Origin: a virus
DNA: 30,361 nucleotides
Virus record (IMG/VR): IMGVR_UViG_3300034104_000297
Span: 1-30,361 of that record
Direction: 5' to 3' (one strand)
Shown one piece after another: positions 7,608-16,400 of this stretch. The first letter of the stretch is position 1. Every line of letters begins with the position of its first letter. Position numbers and translations under genes: made by a program. Under the pieces are notes generated by a model. It was not told where the DNA came from. It saw nothing but the letters and a program-made list of their open reading frames with translations, and made no database searches.

Positions 7608-8534
7608 TTAGTTTAGCATAGCAGATATAGATTTGTCAAACTGGAACTCTAAGTTCTTAATTTCTTCATCTTCCATATCACCTATGTCTTTATATTTTTT
7701 ATCAAGTCTGATAGTAGTAACTAAAGATCCAAGTTTTTCAACTAACTTATCTTTCATTATACTACCAGCCTCATCGTTATCTGCAATTAGTACAACGTTT
7801 GTGAAGTACTTTTCTAACAATCTAATTTGAGAATTAGATACATTAGCACCCAGAGTAGCAACTGCTGGGAAACCTACTTGGTCTAGTCGAATAGCATCAA
7901 AGGATGATTCAACTACATATACTGTACCAGATGATTTAATTCTGTGCAGGTTAAATAATATCTTACCTTTTGGTAGTCCTGGTGTATTTTTAAATTCTTT
8001 ACCCTCAATAGTTCTTGCAACAAACCCAAGACACATACCATCTGGTGAGTGCATAGGGATAGTTATTGAGTCTTGCTTTTCTGAATAGCCAAGTGAAAAC
8101 TTTGTAAATGAAGAACTATTAATCTTTCTATACTTAAGATAATTCTTAGGTTTTTCATCTGCAAGCAATTGGTTATGCAAACGCTTTAAGATTAATTCAT
8201 CATATGGAGTAAACTCTGGTGGTGCAACTAATGTTTTGTTAACTAACTTCTCAATATCATGCTCTGTTTCTTTACTTTTAATATAACGAACTGCTTCAAA
8301 GTATGTTCGTCCAGACATATGCATTATTAATTCTTCTAAGTTCTTTGTTGTTTGGCAACCAAAACAAAAGAACAGTCCGCTATCTTTTGCAACTTCACCA
8401 GCAGGGGTTCTATTGTTGTTGTGGTATGGACAAAAGATTATAAAGTCGTTTCCAAACTCTGCCTCAATGTCAACTCCAGAACCCACAAGAACACGTTTAA
8501 TTTGTTCTTGTGTGTATATGTTATTTGTCTTCAT
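7608..8534 (-). CDS. dnaG: DnaG-type DNA primase
   Basis: Makes RNA primers for replication. From ATG 8534 it has 308 residues. The N-terminal CHC2-type zinc finger is C35-x2-H38 ... C57-x2-C60 (FCPYHNN ... FFCFGC). A TOPRIM catalytic part follows, with E209 in YVVESSFDAIRL and D252/D254 in LIADNDEAG, the metal-binding DxD. The helicase-binding C-terminal domain of bacterial DnaG is missing, as in many compact phage primases. A TTG at 8564 is in frame, but the ATG is preferred; it overlaps the helicase stop by 14 nt. The neighbouring DnaB-type helicase is the expected partner. Confidence 0.92.
   Translation of the reverse strand: MKTNNIYTQEQIKRVLVGSGVDIEAEFGNDFIIFCPYHNNNRTPAGEVAKDSGLFFCFGCQTTKNLEELIMHMSGRTYFEAVRYIKSKETEHDIEKLVNKTLVAPPEFTPYDELILKRLHNQLLADEKPKNYLKYRKINSSSFTKFSLGYSEKQDSITIPMHSPDGMCLGFVARTIEGKEFKNTPGLPKGKILFNLHRIKSSGTVYVVESSFDAIRLDQVGFPAVATLGANVSNSQIRLLEKYFTNVVLIADNDEAGSIMKDKLVEKLGSLVTTIRLDKKYKDIGDMEDEEIKNLEFQFDKSISAMLN
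7610..7618 (-). promoter_or_regulatory. Putative extended -10 box before the ssDNA-binding gene
   Basis: The minus strand reads TGC TAAACT, overlapping the last codons of the primase gene. A start near 7603 would give a leader of about 20 nt containing the GGAG site. It would allow the ssDNA-binding protein and polymerase to be made at a different level from helicase and primase. Weaker match than the TATAAT versions elsewhere; no -35 box seen. Confidence 0.3.
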
Positions 8535-9741
8535 AGTCTTTATACCTGTAATAACCTTTATCAAAATCTACTTGAACTAAGAAATCTCCCATAAACCCAT
8601 TACGATTCTTACGGAAAACACATTCAATAATATCACTATTAGTTGCACGACCAAGTGCCATAACCCAGTCAGCATCATAGGCAATCTGTCTAGACCAAGC
8701 AGTTTGTCCAAGTGTTGGAGGACTTGATAGATCCTTTACATCATCTGGTGTTGCAGATGAGATAGCGATAATAGGTACTTCTTCACCAATAGACATTAGT
8801 TTAAGTTCTCTTGAAAGGTTCTTCATTCGTACCGTTTCAGAATCAGCCTTTTGGTTTGGAGACATAAGTTGCAAGTAGTCAACAACTACAAAGTCTGGAC
8901 GGTACTGATCAATCTTTCCACGAATAACAGAAGGCGTTACCTCTCCACCACTATCATTTGAGATAATGTGAAACTCTGGACGACCCGCAACTTTATTGTG
9001 ATGCCATTTCTTTAGCATATCAATCTCTACTTCACCATTAGATAATTTTCTATGTGACCAAAGACCTTCACCCATAATTGCAAAAATACGATTACGAACC
9101 TCTGTTTCAGACATTTCAAGAGAAATAATAAGTGGTGACTTGCCTTGCTTCCAGGCTTGAACTGCAAAGTATAAAGCCATCCATGACTTACCAATTCCTG
9201 GATAGGCAAGGAATACTCCTAGTTGTCCTGGCATAATTCCAGATGGGAGATAGTTATCAAAACCTGGAAGATTTGTTTTAATTCCTACCTGACCAGTTAT
9301 CTGTTGTTGTTGAACCATTTCGTAGTATGCAACTGCAGATTCAAGATCTGTTGCATCAATGTCACGAATTGCAGAAGTATTCTTTTTTAACTCAGATGTT
9401 TTTGTAATCAGATGTTCAAGGGCTTCCCCACCATTACCGCTTTGTACTTCTCCTGCAGCATTACGCAAAATGTCTTTTAGGCTATCATTAAGATATTCTG
9501 TTTGTAATTCTGCTAGATGATGTTTTGTTGCTCCAATACCTGGAACTGGTTCAAAGTCTCTAAACTTTTCTGTAACCAAATCTGCTGGCGGTAGGCATTG
9601 ATTATTTTCAGAATATAAACGAATGAAGTTCCATACGTCGTTGTGGGTTCTTAATAGTGTCTCAACGTTTGCCTGTAGTAGTACGTGAATTTGTTTGTCT
9701 TGCAATACTGCAGAAATTAACTTTGCCTCTGTGTTATTCAC
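8521..9741 (-). CDS. dnaB: DnaB-type replicative DNA helicase
   Basis: Hexameric 5'-3' helicase, 406 residues. An N-terminal helical domain (about 1-110) binds primase in this family, followed by a linker and a RecA-like motor. Walker A is AYPGIGKSW (K185) and Walker B is FVVVDYLQLM (D288). The later motif containing DADWVMALGR corresponds to DADVV in DnaB. The start is GTG at 9741, with GGAG 7 nt upstream, overlapping the preceding gene by 8 nt (GTGAATAA). It is shorter than E. coli DnaB (471), mostly in the N-terminal domain, which is common in phages. It would unwind the fork for the DnaE polymerase encoded in the same run. Confidence 0.93.
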   Translation of the reverse strand: MNNTEAKLISAVLQDKQIHVLLQANVETLLRTHNDVWNFIRLYSENNQCLPPADLVTEKFRDFEPVPGIGATKHHLAELQTEYLNDSLKDILRNAAGEVQSGNGGEALEHLITKTSELKKNTSAIRDIDATDLESAVAYYEMVQQQQITGQVGIKTNLPGFDNYLPSGIMPGQLGVFLAYPGIGKSWMALYFAVQAWKQGKSPLIISLEMSETEVRNRIFAIMGEGLWSHRKLSNGEVEIDMLKKWHHNKVAGRPEFHIISNDSGGEVTPSVIRGKIDQYRPDFVVVDYLQLMSPNQKADSETVRMKNLSRELKLMSIGEEVPIIAISSATPDDVKDLSSPPTLGQTAWSRQIAYDADWVMALGRATNSDIIECVFRKNRNGFMGDFLVQVDFDKGYYRYKDYEDK

Positions 9742-10042
9742 TTAACCACTCCTTTGCTAATCTCCTGCGCTCTTCACGTTCTTTTTTATCTTGTTCTACT
9801 TCTGCTTTTCCGTTAATAATCTTTTCTGCATTATATGCAAAGTAATTCCATGATGGATCTTGTGCAATGCTAAAGTAATATTCAAGAATATCATAACATT
9901 GTGCAATGCCATATGACTCTACAAGGGCATCAGCAGCCCACTGCTCAACGTTTAGATTCATGTTAGACTTTTGCTCATACCGTTGCAAGTAAAACTTGTT
10001 AAACCTACTGAGCAAAGCCATTCGGTCTTTGCGATCAGCCAT
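9734..10042 (-). CDS. Hypothetical protein just upstream of helicase (possible loader)
   Basis: 102 residues, predicted all-helical. It has a basic N-terminus (MADRKDRMALLSRFNKFY), an aromatic-rich middle (CYDILEYYFSIA; WNYFAYNAEKII) and a strongly charged C-terminal helix (EQDKKEREERRR). The ATG at 10042 forms a TAATG junction with the preceding gene, and its end overlaps the helicase GTG. Its size, helical make-up and tight coupling to dnaB fit a helicase loader or helicase-associated factor, but no defining motif is visible. That function is inference. Confidence 0.7.
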   Translation of the reverse strand: MADRKDRMALLSRFNKFYLQRYEQKSNMNLNVEQWAADALVESYGIAQCYDILEYYFSIAQDPSWNYFAYNAEKIINGKAEVEQDKKEREERRRLAKEWLSE

Positions 10043-10248
10043 TACTCTGAGATTTCAGATTTTGCTTCTTGAATCTTCTCTGTAAGTTTATCTTCTACAA
10101 ACTTATAGACACGACTAAAAGCCTCATCTACATTTTCGCCTTCTCGCTTTGAATCTACAATACCCAAATCAAGGCGTAGTGACTGAAAATTTCCTAGATT
10201 AAGCGTATACCCAAGTGTTACAGATACCTTTGTATTATCGTTTTCCAT
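10042..10248 (-). CDS. Hypothetical small protein, 68 aa
   Basis: From ATG 10248 the product has 68 residues. The first half is beta-like (TKVSVTLGYTLNLGNFQSL) and the second is one amphipathic helix (YKFVEDKLTEKIQEAKSE), an alpha/beta pattern I have an impression of from other phage replication regions, but I cannot name the family. An in-frame TTG at 10263 is possible. The ATG is preceded by GGGTGG at short spacing. It overlaps the next ATG as TAATG. No function assigned. Confidence 0.65.
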   Translation of the reverse strand: MENDNTKVSVTLGYTLNLGNFQSLRLDLGIVDSKREGENVDEAFSRVYKFVEDKLTEKIQEAKSEISE

Positions 10249-10266
10249 TATCCACCCATTCAATAA

Positions 10267-10809
10267 TTAAATAGATTCACTCCACACTGGAATAAATCGT
10301 CCATCTTCTGTCTTCGTATATGTAAGTATACCGTCTCCCATTCGCCTTGTCAACTCTTGGCTTGTAGGAGTCATGTTGTTTGTTATTAACTTATCTTTTC
10401 TTGGTTGACCAATGTGTATAGTTGCAAGTATAGCACAAATCTCTTTAACCTGATCTTCTGAGTAATACGCTCTTATTTGAAAACCTGTTTTACCATCAAT
10501 GCTAGATCCAACTGGTGGAGGAATGACTCCTCGTTTTATTAATCTTGGCATATACTTTCTATGACGATTAACTAACTTAGCAGTCTCTGCAATTGTGTAT
10601 GCTCTTTTTCTATTTCTTCTAAAGTCAGAACGTAAGCAAGTTTCTAATCTGTCTTTATTAATATTATAAACAGTTACCATTCCTGTTGATCTAGAACTAT
10701 GATGAAGTCTTACTAAGTCTCCATTAAGGAACCATATCTTTTTACCGCCAGAAATTACAGGTTCGCTATTATATGCTTCGCTCTGAATTTTTCCTTTTGC
10801 AGTAACCAT
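10267..10809 (-). CDS. Helix-turn-helix DNA-binding protein
   Basis: 180 residues. The central part, YTIAETAKLVNRHRKYMPRL, followed by IKRGVIPPP and a turn with RAYYSEDQV, has the layout of MerR/excisionase-type winged helix-turn-helix domains (roughly residues 70-130). The N-terminal 65 residues look beta-rich (KKIWFLNGDLVRLHHSS). The ATG at 10809 has GGAGG 5 nt upstream. The gene starts 55 nt inside the preceding zinc-ribbon gene, the longest overlap in the window. It sits exactly between the tail genes and the replication module, a good position for a regulator of the early/late switch, but no operator was identified. DNA binding is likely, target unknown. Confidence 0.75.
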   Translation of the reverse strand: MVTAKGKIQSEAYNSEPVISGGKKIWFLNGDLVRLHHSSRSTGMVTVYNINKDRLETCLRSDFRRNRKRAYTIAETAKLVNRHRKYMPRLIKRGVIPPPVGSSIDGKTGFQIRAYYSEDQVKEICAILATIHIGQPRKDKLITNNMTPTSQELTRRMGDGILTYTKTEDGRFIPVWSESI

Positions 10810-10943
10810 TTTCCCTCCGCAGATTCGCTAGGTGGATGATAAAACTTTCTATTTCCACACTTAACACAATAGGTTTCTAGATGATCTATGTTTGAGTGTA
10901 TCCTATCAACAAACATTTTTCCTTCACATCTTCTACAAGTCAT
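10755..10943 (-). CDS. Zinc-ribbon microprotein, 62 aa
   Basis: The ATG at 10943 lies one base after the stop of the preceding tail gene. The product starts MTCRRCEGKMF and carries a second pair in YCVKCGNRKF, giving C3-x2-C6 ... C26-x2-C29, a classical four-cysteine zinc ribbon. The C-terminal third is charged and its DNA also encodes the start of the helix-turn-helix protein in another frame. A TTG at 10967 is in frame but would place the start inside the tail gene. GGAG lies about 12 nt before the ATG. Likely a nucleic-acid-binding accessory or regulator; exact role unknown. Confidence 0.7.
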   Translation of the reverse strand: MTCRRCEGKMFVDRIHSNIDHLETYCVKCGNRKFYHPPSESAEGKWLLQKEKFRAKHIIANL

Positions 10944-10944
10944 G

Positions 10945-11385
10945 TTAGTTGGGAACTCCAATAGCAATTAGATTTATACCAACAGTTGCTGTTCCAGATA
11001 CTCCGTATCTAACTGTAAAATTAGCCTGAGTTGTAGTTACAGATGTAAGAACTACTGTAGTATTTGCACCTGCAGTTGTTCCAGATGTGTTAACAATAGA
11101 TAAAGTTACAATTGGTGGAAACTTAAAGTTAGAATAATCAATAGAGTAAGACTTTTCTTGACCTGCTGTTACTGTTTCGTTATTTGCAATTGACTTAAAC
11201 TTTCCAATAAACTTTGTATTAGATGTCTTTAAACTTTGTTTTTCTCCACCAACAACATCAACATCTGTATAGTTATATGTTGCATCAGATATTTGGGTTG
11301 ATAAAAAATTAACTGCCTCAACTAACTGATAGATATATGTAACATCAAGAGGTTGTCCTCTTTCAGGTAGTGGTACTTTTGCCAT
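10945..11385 (-). CDS. Distal tail/fibre protein with C-terminal beta domain
   Basis: 146 residues. The N-terminus (MAKVPLPERGQPLDVTYIYQ) followed by a short helix (VEAVNFLSTQIS) looks like an attachment segment of phage tail-fibre proteins. The last 90 residues are beta-rich (SYSIDYSNFKFPPIVTLSI ... NLIAIGVPN). This resembles the strand order and the closing IAIG of H-type lectin domains seen on phage receptor-binding proteins; fold resemblance only. The ATG at 11385 has an AGGAGG site 6 nt upstream, the best Shine-Dalgarno of the tail cluster, suggesting high expression. It is the last structural gene before the regulatory/replication region. Structural role likely, sugar binding inferred. 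Confidence 0.7.
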   Translation of the reverse strand: MAKVPLPERGQPLDVTYIYQLVEAVNFLSTQISDATYNYTDVDVVGGEKQSLKTSNTKFIGKFKSIANNETVTAGQEKSYSIDYSNFKFPPIVTLSIVNTSGTTAGANTTVVLTSVTTTQANFTVRYGVSGTATVGINLIAIGVPN

Positions 11386-11402
11386 TTTATTCCTCCTGTT
11401 AT

Positions 11403-11411
11403 ATTATATCA
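11403..11411 (-). promoter_or_regulatory. Possible extended -10 box before the last tail-fibre gene
   Basis: The minus strand reads TGA TATAAT, overlapping the stop of the upstream gene in an 18-nt gap. The predicted start near 11396 would fall inside the AGGAGG site, leaving an 11-nt leader, which is awkward. It is the best sequence match but the least convincing position; the TATAA may simply be stop-codon sequence. Confidence 0.2.
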
Positions 11412-11829
11412 AAGACACTGTGCCAGAGTCAAAGACATTTAGTGCTGCCTTAATTTCTTTTTTTGACGAAATGATTTGAACCTTTACTCTGACCGATGTA
11501 GTCCCAGTTTTTAAAAATGAATAAGAATGAACCTTTGACTTTCCATGATAAAAAAAGTCGCCTGAGTCAAACTTAACAAAAACATCGTATTCTGGAAAAT
11601 CATTTTGGTCTCCCCATACGGCTGTAATTATGTTTCCTGCCCTAGATACTGCACCACTTGTTACAACAACATCAACGCCATCAGAGTTATATATTGGAGA
11701 CCAATGAGAAAATCTGTTTCTGTCATCAGATATAACTCTATAGCGAACATTATACTTTTCTGTATCGTGATCTATTGGTGGCAGAGATGACTTTAATACC
11801 CTAAGTTTTTTAATATTAGCATCGGCCAT
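11404..11829 (-). CDS. Minor tail protein, beta-sandwich-like
   Basis: 141 residues, mostly predicted beta strands. The middle (NVRYRVISDDRNRFSHWSPIY) has the look of a fibronectin-III-type strand pair with a conserved-style tryptophan, as found in many phage tail proteins. No signal peptide or membrane segment. The ATG at 11829 shares its A with the stop of the 386-residue fibre gene (TAATG), so the two are coupled. It belongs to the set of small distal tail proteins downstream of the hub gene. The exact role (fibre connector or decoration) cannot be told from sequence. Confidence 0.68.
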   Translation of the reverse strand: MADANIKKLRVLKSSLPPIDHDTEKYNVRYRVISDDRNRFSHWSPIYNSDGVDVVVTSGAVSRAGNIITAVWGDQNDFPEYDVFVKFDSGDFFYHGKSKVHSYSFLKTGTTSVRVKVQIISSKKEIKAALNVFDSGTVSLI

Positions 11830-12989
11830 TATGTTACCCCAATAGAAAATCTAAACTCAATATAGTTATTTGTGTTTGGAGATTTAATAACAGTTGCTGC
11901 AGTGTCATTTTTAATAACAGAATAGCCAGTCAAACCATATAAAGGATTTACTGTTGCTATGTTTTCAAGTCTCATTGCATCAAGTGCTATATAGTAATCA
12001 GAGGTTGGAAATGTTCCACCGCTTACACTAGAATCAAATACACTGCAATAAATTTTTACAACAGTAACAGCATTCCAGGTAAAGTTTTGTGTCTTGTATA
12101 ATTCTTGTAATTGTTTTGAAACAACAAAATATCTATTGGTTGCAAAATCATAACCATCAACACCATCTTGAATATCAACCTCAAACCTAGCGTATGTTGA
12201 TGGATTTGCTTCATCTGTTCCTGCAAAGTCAACAAGAATTCTTATTGTATCTGGAACAGATGCAGACTCTCCATCTTTATTTATTAAAGAAAAGGCAAGT
12301 CTAAGTTCATCTGTTGGTGCATTTTGTGTAAAGTCAACATTTGGAGATGCCAAGTGTATGTGGTTTCCAGAGTCAATAACAATGTGATCAACTCCTCCAG
12401 AGCCTCCACCATCTAGACTTAAGTCTGAATCGTTTCCTTGAATGAATATTGCATTATTTAAAAATCTTGGTCGCTCATATCTATTTGAACGCTCTAGATT
12501 ATAAAAAATAGAATTATCTGCATTAGTTTGAAACACTCCAGAGCCTGTACCTAATGCATTAATAATGTCATCATCGTTTGAATCAAGTGGTGTTGAGACT
12601 GTAGGAATTTGTGTAGATGCAGAAGATGTATGATGTTCCCAGTTCTCACCCTGTGTAAATGCAAAAACAGTCTTGCTGTCCTGTGTTCCTGCTGAAGGGT
12701 TAGATCCTGCTGAGTATAGTCCTACCTCTGTTATTTCATATCTTTCTTCTGTTGGTAGTTCTGCTGTAAGTACAATTTTATCTATACCGTTTTCATTTAC
12801 GAATCCTCTTGAGGAAATTGGCACTCTAAACATTTCAAAATCTAGATTTGTTTTTGTTGCAAAGTCATCAGCAACATCTTCAGTCTGCAATGGTGTTGGA
12901 CCACAACCAACGGCAAGGTAAGATGCGTATGCTGGCGCTTGGCCAAGCATATACTTTCCAATAATATTTTTGCCAGTATTAGTTATCAT
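11829..12989 (-). CDS. Tail fibre / receptor-binding candidate, 386 aa
   Basis: The N-terminus (TNTGKNIIGKYMLGQAPAYA, then YLAVGCG) resembles the attachment segment of phage fibre proteins that bind the baseplate or hub. A second strand-rich part (ITEVGLYSAG) follows. The C-terminal 220 residues look like a jelly-roll carbohydrate-binding module, beginning after a flexible GGGSGG and including strands such as IRILVDFAG and YIALDAMRLENI. The start overlaps the preceding gene by ATGA, with GGAG 10 nt upstream. Position after the hub gene and before two small beta-rich proteins fits the host-recognition tip. Receptor binding is inferred; no catalytic depolymerase motif is seen. Confidence 0.72.
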   Translation of the reverse strand: MITNTGKNIIGKYMLGQAPAYASYLAVGCGPTPLQTEDVADDFATKTNLDFEMFRVPISSRGFVNENGIDKIVLTAELPTEERYEITEVGLYSAGSNPSAGTQDSKTVFAFTQGENWEHHTSSASTQIPTVSTPLDSNDDDIINALGTGSGVFQTNADNSIFYNLERSNRYERPRFLNNAIFIQGNDSDLSLDGGGSGGVDHIVIDSGNHIHLASPNVDFTQNAPTDELRLAFSLINKDGESASVPDTIRILVDFAGTDEANPSTYARFEVDIQDGVDGYDFATNRYFVVSKQLQELYKTQNFTWNAVTVVKIYCSVFDSSVSGGTFPTSDYYIALDAMRLENIATVNPLYGLTGYSVIKNDTAATVIKSPNTNNYIEFRFSIGVT

Positions 12990-13486
12990 GATGTAGTTTC
13001 TCCAAAGTTTGCTATATATATTGTACCATCCAGGGATATTTCAACCTCAAATAGTTCATCATTGTTAATATTAACACCTTCAATAATTAGGTCTCCCGTG
13101 GCCTCTTCAATATAGACGTTTGTTCCATTTGGCCCATTGCCAACAAGGGGAACCTTTTCTTCAAACTTTATAGAAAAGTTACTAAAATATTTTTCTGATG
13201 TAGCCTGTAGTCTTAAAATGTTATTAGGATTGTACATCTGCTGAATTAATCCCAAGTTTTTAATCGGGGTATACGATACTTGCTGACCATTGACAATATC
13301 ATTTCTAGCAATAGTAATTAACTCTTGTCCACCAATATCCTCAAATATAAGATCAGTCATTATCTCAATAGACATTGAGTCATCATTAAATAAAACAGTA
13401 TCTATTGGTGCGGTCTTCGTAGGACTTTTTGGAAGTAGGTTTGAAACAGATGCTGATGACGGCGTGTTTGGGGTTGCTGATACCAT
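12986..13486 (-). CDS. Minor tail protein, 166 aa
   Basis: The first 28 residues are Pro/Ser/Thr-rich and probably disordered (TPNTPSSASVSNLLPKSPTK). The rest is predicted beta-rich (IEIMTDLIFEDIGG; LIIEGVNINNDELFEVEISL). The ATG at 13486 follows the hub-gene stop by two bases, with GAGG about 7 nt upstream. It overlaps the fibre gene by four bases (ATGA). A disordered leader followed by a small beta domain suits an adaptor between hub and fibre, but this is speculative; no family recognised. Confidence 0.65.
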   Translation of the reverse strand: MVSATPNTPSSASVSNLLPKSPTKTAPIDTVLFNDDSMSIEIMTDLIFEDIGGQELITIARNDIVNGQQVSYTPIKNLGLIQQMYNPNNILRLQATSEKYFSNFSIKFEEKVPLVGNGPNGTNVYIEEATGDLIIEGVNINNDELFEVEISLDGTIYIANFGETTS

Positions 13487-13488
13487 TC

Positions 13489-16400
13489 TTATACCTCACT
13501 CAAGTAAACTGTCATGCTTGGCCCTGACTCTGACCTAGCATACTCTATATTATATACAACAAAACGAGATGTATCTGATGCTACCAACTCAATTCCAGTA
13601 GAGTCTTTATAGTCAATAGTAACAATATCTCCAAGTTGTAAAGTTGGAATAGAAAAAATATTAACGCCGATAGACTTTTTTGGAACCATCAGTTTGTTAA
13701 TAATCCAATACATCATTGCTTCTGCATCATCTTGTGTCTGAATGTATGGACTGTCAATACTAAACTCATTTTTACCATACGTAATTCTACTTAATTTAAT
13801 TTCATCATATTTTAATTTTTCAACTAATGGAGAATACGTAAGTGTGCTTCCTACAAGTTCTGGATCTGATAGGTTTCCACGTTTCTTAAAAAATTCATCA
13901 ACAGTTAGTTCGTGTGTTGTATCTTGTGTAAATGTGATTCCTTGTATTCTTAAAAAGTTTCCAGTTGTCTCATCTAAGTTTAATGCCTTATCTGTTGAAT
14001 TAAAGATTAAAAATTCAGCACCATAGGAGTCTGCATAAAATCCTGAAGATGTATATCCCTTTATGTTATTAAATGTTGGAGATAGTTTTGCATATAGTGC
14101 TGGATAAGCACGGTCATACTTAATATCAAAGTATGCACATTCACGCATAATAGATCCAAACTCTTCAAAATACATATTATAGTTTGGTGGCTGTTGAGAA
14201 CTTATACCAGAAAGATACGTTGATTGAACAACTCCACTCATGGCATATTTTCTAAATGAATCGTTTACATCAATACTTGAACTACCAAACTGATTAGACA
14301 ATGTTTCTCCTATAACAAAAGAAGTGTTCTGACTATAGTTTTGAGATAAAGCATATATGTTTTCAAACATGCACTTAGATGATCCACGAACAAACAGTGC
14401 CATATTATTATATACTGGAAGAGGATCGTTATCGTCTACAACCTTGATAAGTTGGTTGTTTATATAAAGATAAAACCTTCTTATTTTTCCAATATCCTGA
14501 TACTCTACAGATAGGTCATATACTGTTGGGTTATCTTCTGCAGACATTCTTTGCTGCCCAGAAAATAATCCATTATCTACAATTACCTTTGATAGCCCTC
14601 CCCAAAGTTTAATTGGTACAGCATTTGTGTTTGAGGCATCTTTTTTAATTTTATAAAAAACAACATTGTTAATTGAAACTTCTGCTTGATTGCTTTTATC
14701 TAACTTTAGATATGGGGTAATATTATCTTCTGTTAATGCTATAAGTTCAAAATAATATCCATTGTTTGTCTCTGGGTTTAGTAATACTGCAAGACCTCCA
14801 GAGCCTCCACCAATATTCACGTTTTGATCTGGCTGGGTTCCGCTAACCTGAAAATATGGAACACTGCCAGTTGCAGTCTGTGTTCTAGTTAAATTGTTTT
14901 CAATTTTTCCAATGATTCTCATTCTTGTTCCAAAATGTCTATAAGCATTATCTAATTGCTTGTAAACATACGAGACAAAATTAAGTGGTGTTTCTGTTGT
15001 TTTAAATGATGGACCATTAAACACAAGGGCAGATGACTGGATTGTTCCACTTTGTGTAGACAACAAACTATTAATGTCTGTATCAGTCAAATTACTTGTT
15101 GCCATAAAGTTTTTAATTATGCTATTTCTTGTTGATTGCTTAGCAGTAACATTATTTACACCTGCAGCACCAATAGTAGTTGCTGGCAGGCTTACATTTT
15201 GATCAAGTTGGGTTGTAAATAAATATTGTGTTTTCATGTCAACACCACGTACATTATTACTGTCTGTCCAATATGTATTTATTCCAGCATAGTGGCTAGT
15301 TATTTGTGTTCCAAATTGTCCACGTCCGTGGTCTGCTACAGCACCATTCTGAAGTCTTGTTACACCATTAACTGTTTCGTAGTATGGCGTTGAGTATATT
15401 CTGATTAATCCCGTTGGATATATTTTTCCATTAAACGGAAGAGATGCAAAATATTTTTGATATTCTTGATTATCGCTAATCCAAACATTTCCAATACCAG
15501 TTATATTGTACTGTGCTGCATCATACCTTATAATTTCTCCATTAGAATATAGGTATCCAGTATTTCTTGTTAACCAATATACATTTTCTCCAAGATCAAT
15601 TATGTTGTTCACAACAACATTCTTTTCAACAGTTGGCGGTGTACTTGGAATATTTGAATTTAATGGCATTGCTCCAAGAACATAACTTCCTTGCTTTGAT
15701 GCTAGTTCATTTATTGTTTTAGTTGAGTCTGTTCCAGCAACTTCCCACAATAATGACGGCTTATATATCCAAGTTTTTTCTTTATCAATCATGCTTGATT
15801 GCTTTATTGAGCCGTAAGATCTTTGAATATACCTAGTTGTATAATTAATTTTTCCATCATTATAAATCTTTTTATCTTGTGATGCTATAGATAAAATATT
15901 AGGTAGATTTCCAGAAGATGCATTTTCAATTACTCCAGAATCTGTTTGATTATTTGATCCAGATAATACAAAGTCTACATTTCTTTGTGCTTCTGTTGGC
16001 ATTAAATAGTCTTTACTCATTACAACAAAGTTGTTGTATTCATCAAAGAACATTGCAGTTTGTGTAGATACTGCTAATTGGTTTAAAACTTCTGCAACAT
16101 TTTGATCTGGTGCAATAAAGAAGTATGGAATTATAGGATCTGATTCATCTGCCACACGCTTAAAAACATAATTGCTAAATCCAATATAGTCAAGAATAAG
16201 AGATATTGCATAACTTAAAGATGTCTGTGTTGTAAGAAGTCTTGGTGCTGGCATTGATTCTAGGAAAAAATAAAAATCTCTTAGTTCTAAAGATAGTGTG
16301 GCTCCAGTTACGTCTGCCTGTGGGAATCCTTCTGAGTATAATGTTTTAATAGGAATAGAATACTCATCCCCATCAACATCAAATATTGATTCATAGAAGT

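Noticed and set aside
8535-8564. TTG start extending the primase by ten residues
   Set aside because: The ATG at 8534 gives a normal primase N-terminus and the usual 14-nt overlap. The extension has no recognisable conserved sequence.
15602-15620. Perfect 8-bp inverted repeat with a 3-nt loop
   Set aside because: It lies inside the hub gene and results from Val/Asn codons (VVVNN). It has no U-tract and no nearby gene end, so it is not a terminator.
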